Virus record (IMG/VR): IMGVR_UViG_3300047409_000016
Span: 1 to 24,307 of that record
Direction: 5' to 3' (one strand)
Source of the DNA: a virus
Length of the DNA: 24,307 nucleotides
Below the pieces are notes generated by a model, which had not been told where the DNA came from, made no database searches, and saw only the letters and a program-made list of their open reading frames with translations. A program made the translations under genes and the position numbers. This document shows positions 22,582-24,307 of the stretch, one piece after another; the stretch's first letter is position 1, and every line of letters begins with the position of its first letter.

Positions 22582-23727
22582 CTAATTCATGCGGCGGCGC
22601 AGGGTTTCGGCACCCTTGCGCCACTTGGAGACGATACGATCACGCTTGGCGATATCGGCCTCGCTGAGCTTGTCTTCTAGCAATCCCTCGTCGCGCAAGG
22701 CGTCACGCTGCCATTCCGACAGGGCAAAACCGCCACCATTGGGCCGGGTTGACCGTCCGGAGCCGGTCGGCGGACCGCCCCGGCGCAACGGCACATCTTG
22801 GCCCAGAAGCGGCCTGCCGCCACCATTGGGCCGCCGGGCCGGACGCTCGTCGTCGTCCTCGCCGCTGTTGGGGGTCAAACCGTAGCTCGCCATTTTCTGC
22901 TCCATCGCCTGCCAAAACGCCGTCTGGTGTCGTTGAAGACCCTGCGTCGTCAATTCAGCGTCGATGGCACGCACGATGTTGCAATCGGCATCCGGACTGG
23001 TCGGATCGAACCACGGAAAGCGGTCCTGAAATCGATCAAACTTGTCGGCAACTATTTCCGCGACGGCCGGATCGGGACGAGTCTGCTGCTGGGGCGGCGG
23101 CATCTGTTGCTGCGGGGGCTGCTGGACCTGCCCGCCCTCGCCCATCCGTACCCGCTGCTGCTTGCTGTTCCACAGGCGGGCGACGACCTCGTCACGCAGC
23201 CGGTTGACCTCGGCGTACTTGTCGCCATTGTTGGTTTTCACCGCATCGGCCAATTCCTGATCGGCCATGCGGAGCGCCTGCTCCAGACTGCTGATCTGGC
23301 CATCGAGGCTGTTGGCCGCCAAGCCAACCTGCCCATAGGTCAGCCGTTGGACGACACCACCCAACTGCTGAAGCTGCTGGGTGAGCATGTCGATCTGCTC
23401 AGCCTGTTGTCGGGTATATTCGCGATTTCGCGCGTTGCGGCGGGCACGGCGCGACTTCGATTCACGCTCCTCGGGCGGCCCTTCCCCGGTGTCCTCGTAG
23501 GCCAGCCGGGAGTCTTCTTGGTCGAACTCCTCGGCTGGCTTCTCACGACTTGTCGGTTTGTCCTTGGGCACATCCCAGTCGGTCTTGTCTTCGGAAGGAT
23601 CGATGTCTAGGTCGGCACCCTCGGAATCGCCGCCAACCATCGCCACATCCGGGTTTTCTTCGGCTTCCTCGGGCAGGGAAAATTCTTCGTGCTTCCCGCC
23701 GTCGCCGCGTCTTACGGGTACTGCCAT
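22582..23727 (-). CDS. Scaffold-like coiled-coil head assembly protein
   Basis: The product has 381 residues with ATG at 23727-23725 and AGGAG six bases upstream. Layout: acidic disordered N-terminus (1-85), a basic patch (91-103), a Gln-rich coiled coil (about 104-192), a Pro/Gln linker (200-218), a conserved F.DRFPWFDP..PD.D..IV.AID segment (232-256), Gly-rich linkers with PNGGGR twice, and a basic helical C-terminus (335-378). Acidic disordered ends, coiled coil and a basic C-terminal helix are hallmarks of phage scaffolds that bind capsid protein. The place upstream of the capsid gene and near the portal position fits. It could also be a minor head protein that stays in the virion. Confidence 0.65.
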   Translation of the reverse strand: MAVPVRRGDGGKHEEFSLPEEAEENPDVAMVGGDSEGADLDIDPSEDKTDWDVPKDKPTSREKPAEEFDQEDSRLAYEDTGEGPPEERESKSRRARRNARNREYTRQQAEQIDMLTQQLQQLGGVVQRLTYGQVGLAANSLDGQISSLEQALRMADQELADAVKTNNGDKYAEVNRLRDEVVARLWNSKQQRVRMGEGGQVQQPPQQQMPPPQQQTRPDPAVAEIVADKFDRFQDRFPWFDPTSPDADCNIVRAIDAELTTQGLQRHQTAFWQAMEQKMASYGLTPNSGEDDDERPARRPNGGGRPLLGQDVPLRRGGPPTGSGRSTRPNGGGFALSEWQRDALRDEGLLEDKLSEADIAKRDRIVSKWRKGAETLRRRMN

Positions 23728-23736
23728 GGGGAACTC

Positions 23737-24213
23737 CTAAAGTAATGTCTTGATCGTCAGCGGATCGCCATAGATCACACCAATCACATCGGAGTCGTTC
23801 ATCGTCATGAACAGGGCGTCCCGGTTCCACTCATCCTTGAGCGGGACGGCAATCCGGTCGCCGCCGTACATCGGGCAACGGATGAACTGGCCGGGTACGC
23901 ACCAGTCGCCTTCCGGCCACGGCTCCATGGTCGCGCGATTGCGAAAAGCCGCCGGACCCATCGACCTGACCAAAGCGGTCTGGGTGCGGAATTTCTCGGC
24001 ATCGACCGATTCATCGGGATACCAGAGCGTCTTGCCGTTGGTCAGTTTCTTGAAGGAGCCCGGAGTGCGAAGCTGGACCAGAATACGGGTCCCCACCGGA
24101 TGATACGGCGGCACTACATCGGGATAATTGGTCTGGTAGTCCTCGGTATAGATTTCCCCGAGAAGCTCTTTAACGGTCGGAACCGTTGGTATTTTGATGA
24201 TGTCCCGTGGCAC
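23737..24213 (-). CDS. GroES-like (co-chaperonin-fold) phage protein
   Basis: The product has 158 residues with a GTG start at 24213-24211 that overlaps the preceding TAG by one base (TAGTG). The best ribosome site, AGGGAG, is about 11 bases upstream, so coupling probably matters. Residues about 38-50 read HPVGTRILVQLRT, like the first strand of GroES. TALVRSMGPAAF (79-90), EGDWCVPGQFI (101-111), YGGDRIAV (116-123) and the ending MNDSDVIGVI (138-147) follow the GroES order of strands and the conserved D-x-x-G-x-I end. The stretch 51-78 would correspond to the mobile-loop region. It may act as a co-chaperonin for capsid folding, or the fold may have been reused in a head protein. Confidence 0.55.
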   Translation of the reverse strand: MPRDIIKIPTVPTVKELLGEIYTEDYQTNYPDVVPPYHPVGTRILVQLRTPGSFKKLTNGKTLWYPDESVDAEKFRTQTALVRSMGPAAFRNRATMEPWPEGDWCVPGQFIRCPMYGGDRIAVPLKDEWNRDALFMTMNDSDVIGVIYGDPLTIKTLL

Positions 24214-24307
24214 TAAAATTCGCGCTCCCTTCTGTCTTGTTCAATCGCCACTTCCTCGACGTGCTGCGCAAGCTCACGCTGCATCGTCTCAAGGGCGAAC
24301 ATAATCC
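24213..24307 (-). CDS. C-terminal end of an unidentified phage protein (partial)
   Basis: Thirty codons and a TAG (24215-24213) are visible, and the rest lies beyond the right edge. The residues are charged and helical (LAQHVEEVAIEQDRREREF). No in-frame stop occurs before the edge. Position directly upstream of the GroES-like and scaffold-like genes suggests the portal protein, which is an inference from gene order only. Confidence 0.5.
   Translation of the reverse strand, partial: IMFALETMQRELAQHVEEVAIEQDRREREF

Overview
The window is a stretch of a tailed-phage genome, most likely a podovirus (free phage or prophage). It holds virion-morphogenesis, DNA-ejection, fibre and lysis genes. No bacterial housekeeping, replication, integrase or tRNA gene is visible. 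The DNA is GC-rich by eye. A proteobacterial host, perhaps an alphaproteobacterium, would fit the protein style, but nothing here proves it.

Almost everything is read on the minus strand, so the functional order runs from high to low coordinates. At the right edge (24307-21861) are the last 30 codons of an unidentified protein (portal is the positional guess), a GroES-like protein, a scaffold-like coiled-coil protein and a conserved phage protein of unknown function. Next comes a small island on the opposite strand (21159-21864): a holin-like membrane protein and an M15-type peptidase endolysin, driven by an extended -10 promoter. The minus strand then resumes with a decoration-like head protein and the major capsid protein. 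A hairpin lies on each side of the capsid gene. Two small surface-type proteins follow: a beta-rich 102-residue protein and a LamG-like protein.

The head-tail connector and tail block (18020-12306) has a gp4-like protein with an apparent discoidin-like insertion, a four-cysteine small protein, an SU10/P22-type adaptor, a collar-domain tail fibre, a beta-propeller-like stabilisation/nozzle protein and a 76-residue protein. A strong intrinsic terminator (12221-12254) and an AT-rich leader separate this block from the last one (12067-1). That last block has three large low-complexity proteins that look like internal-virion/ejection proteins (399, 1404 and 1224 residues), a virion protein with a PRD1-P5-like lytic-type domain (318 residues), and a second long fibre that runs off the left edge.

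The genes are very tightly packed. Most stop and start codons overlap by one base (TGATG, TAGTG, TAATG) or abut (TAAATG, TAGATG), which implies translational coupling. The most unusual signal is a short motif, roughly R/E-G-G-x-x-P-G-Y-x-x-G-G, scattered nine times through the 1404-residue protein and present in degenerate form in the other three ejection-block proteins. Other points of interest are the inverted lysis cassette, the hairpins bracketing the capsid gene, the discoidin-like insertion in a connector protein, and a ten-residue motif shared by two neighbouring head-module proteins.
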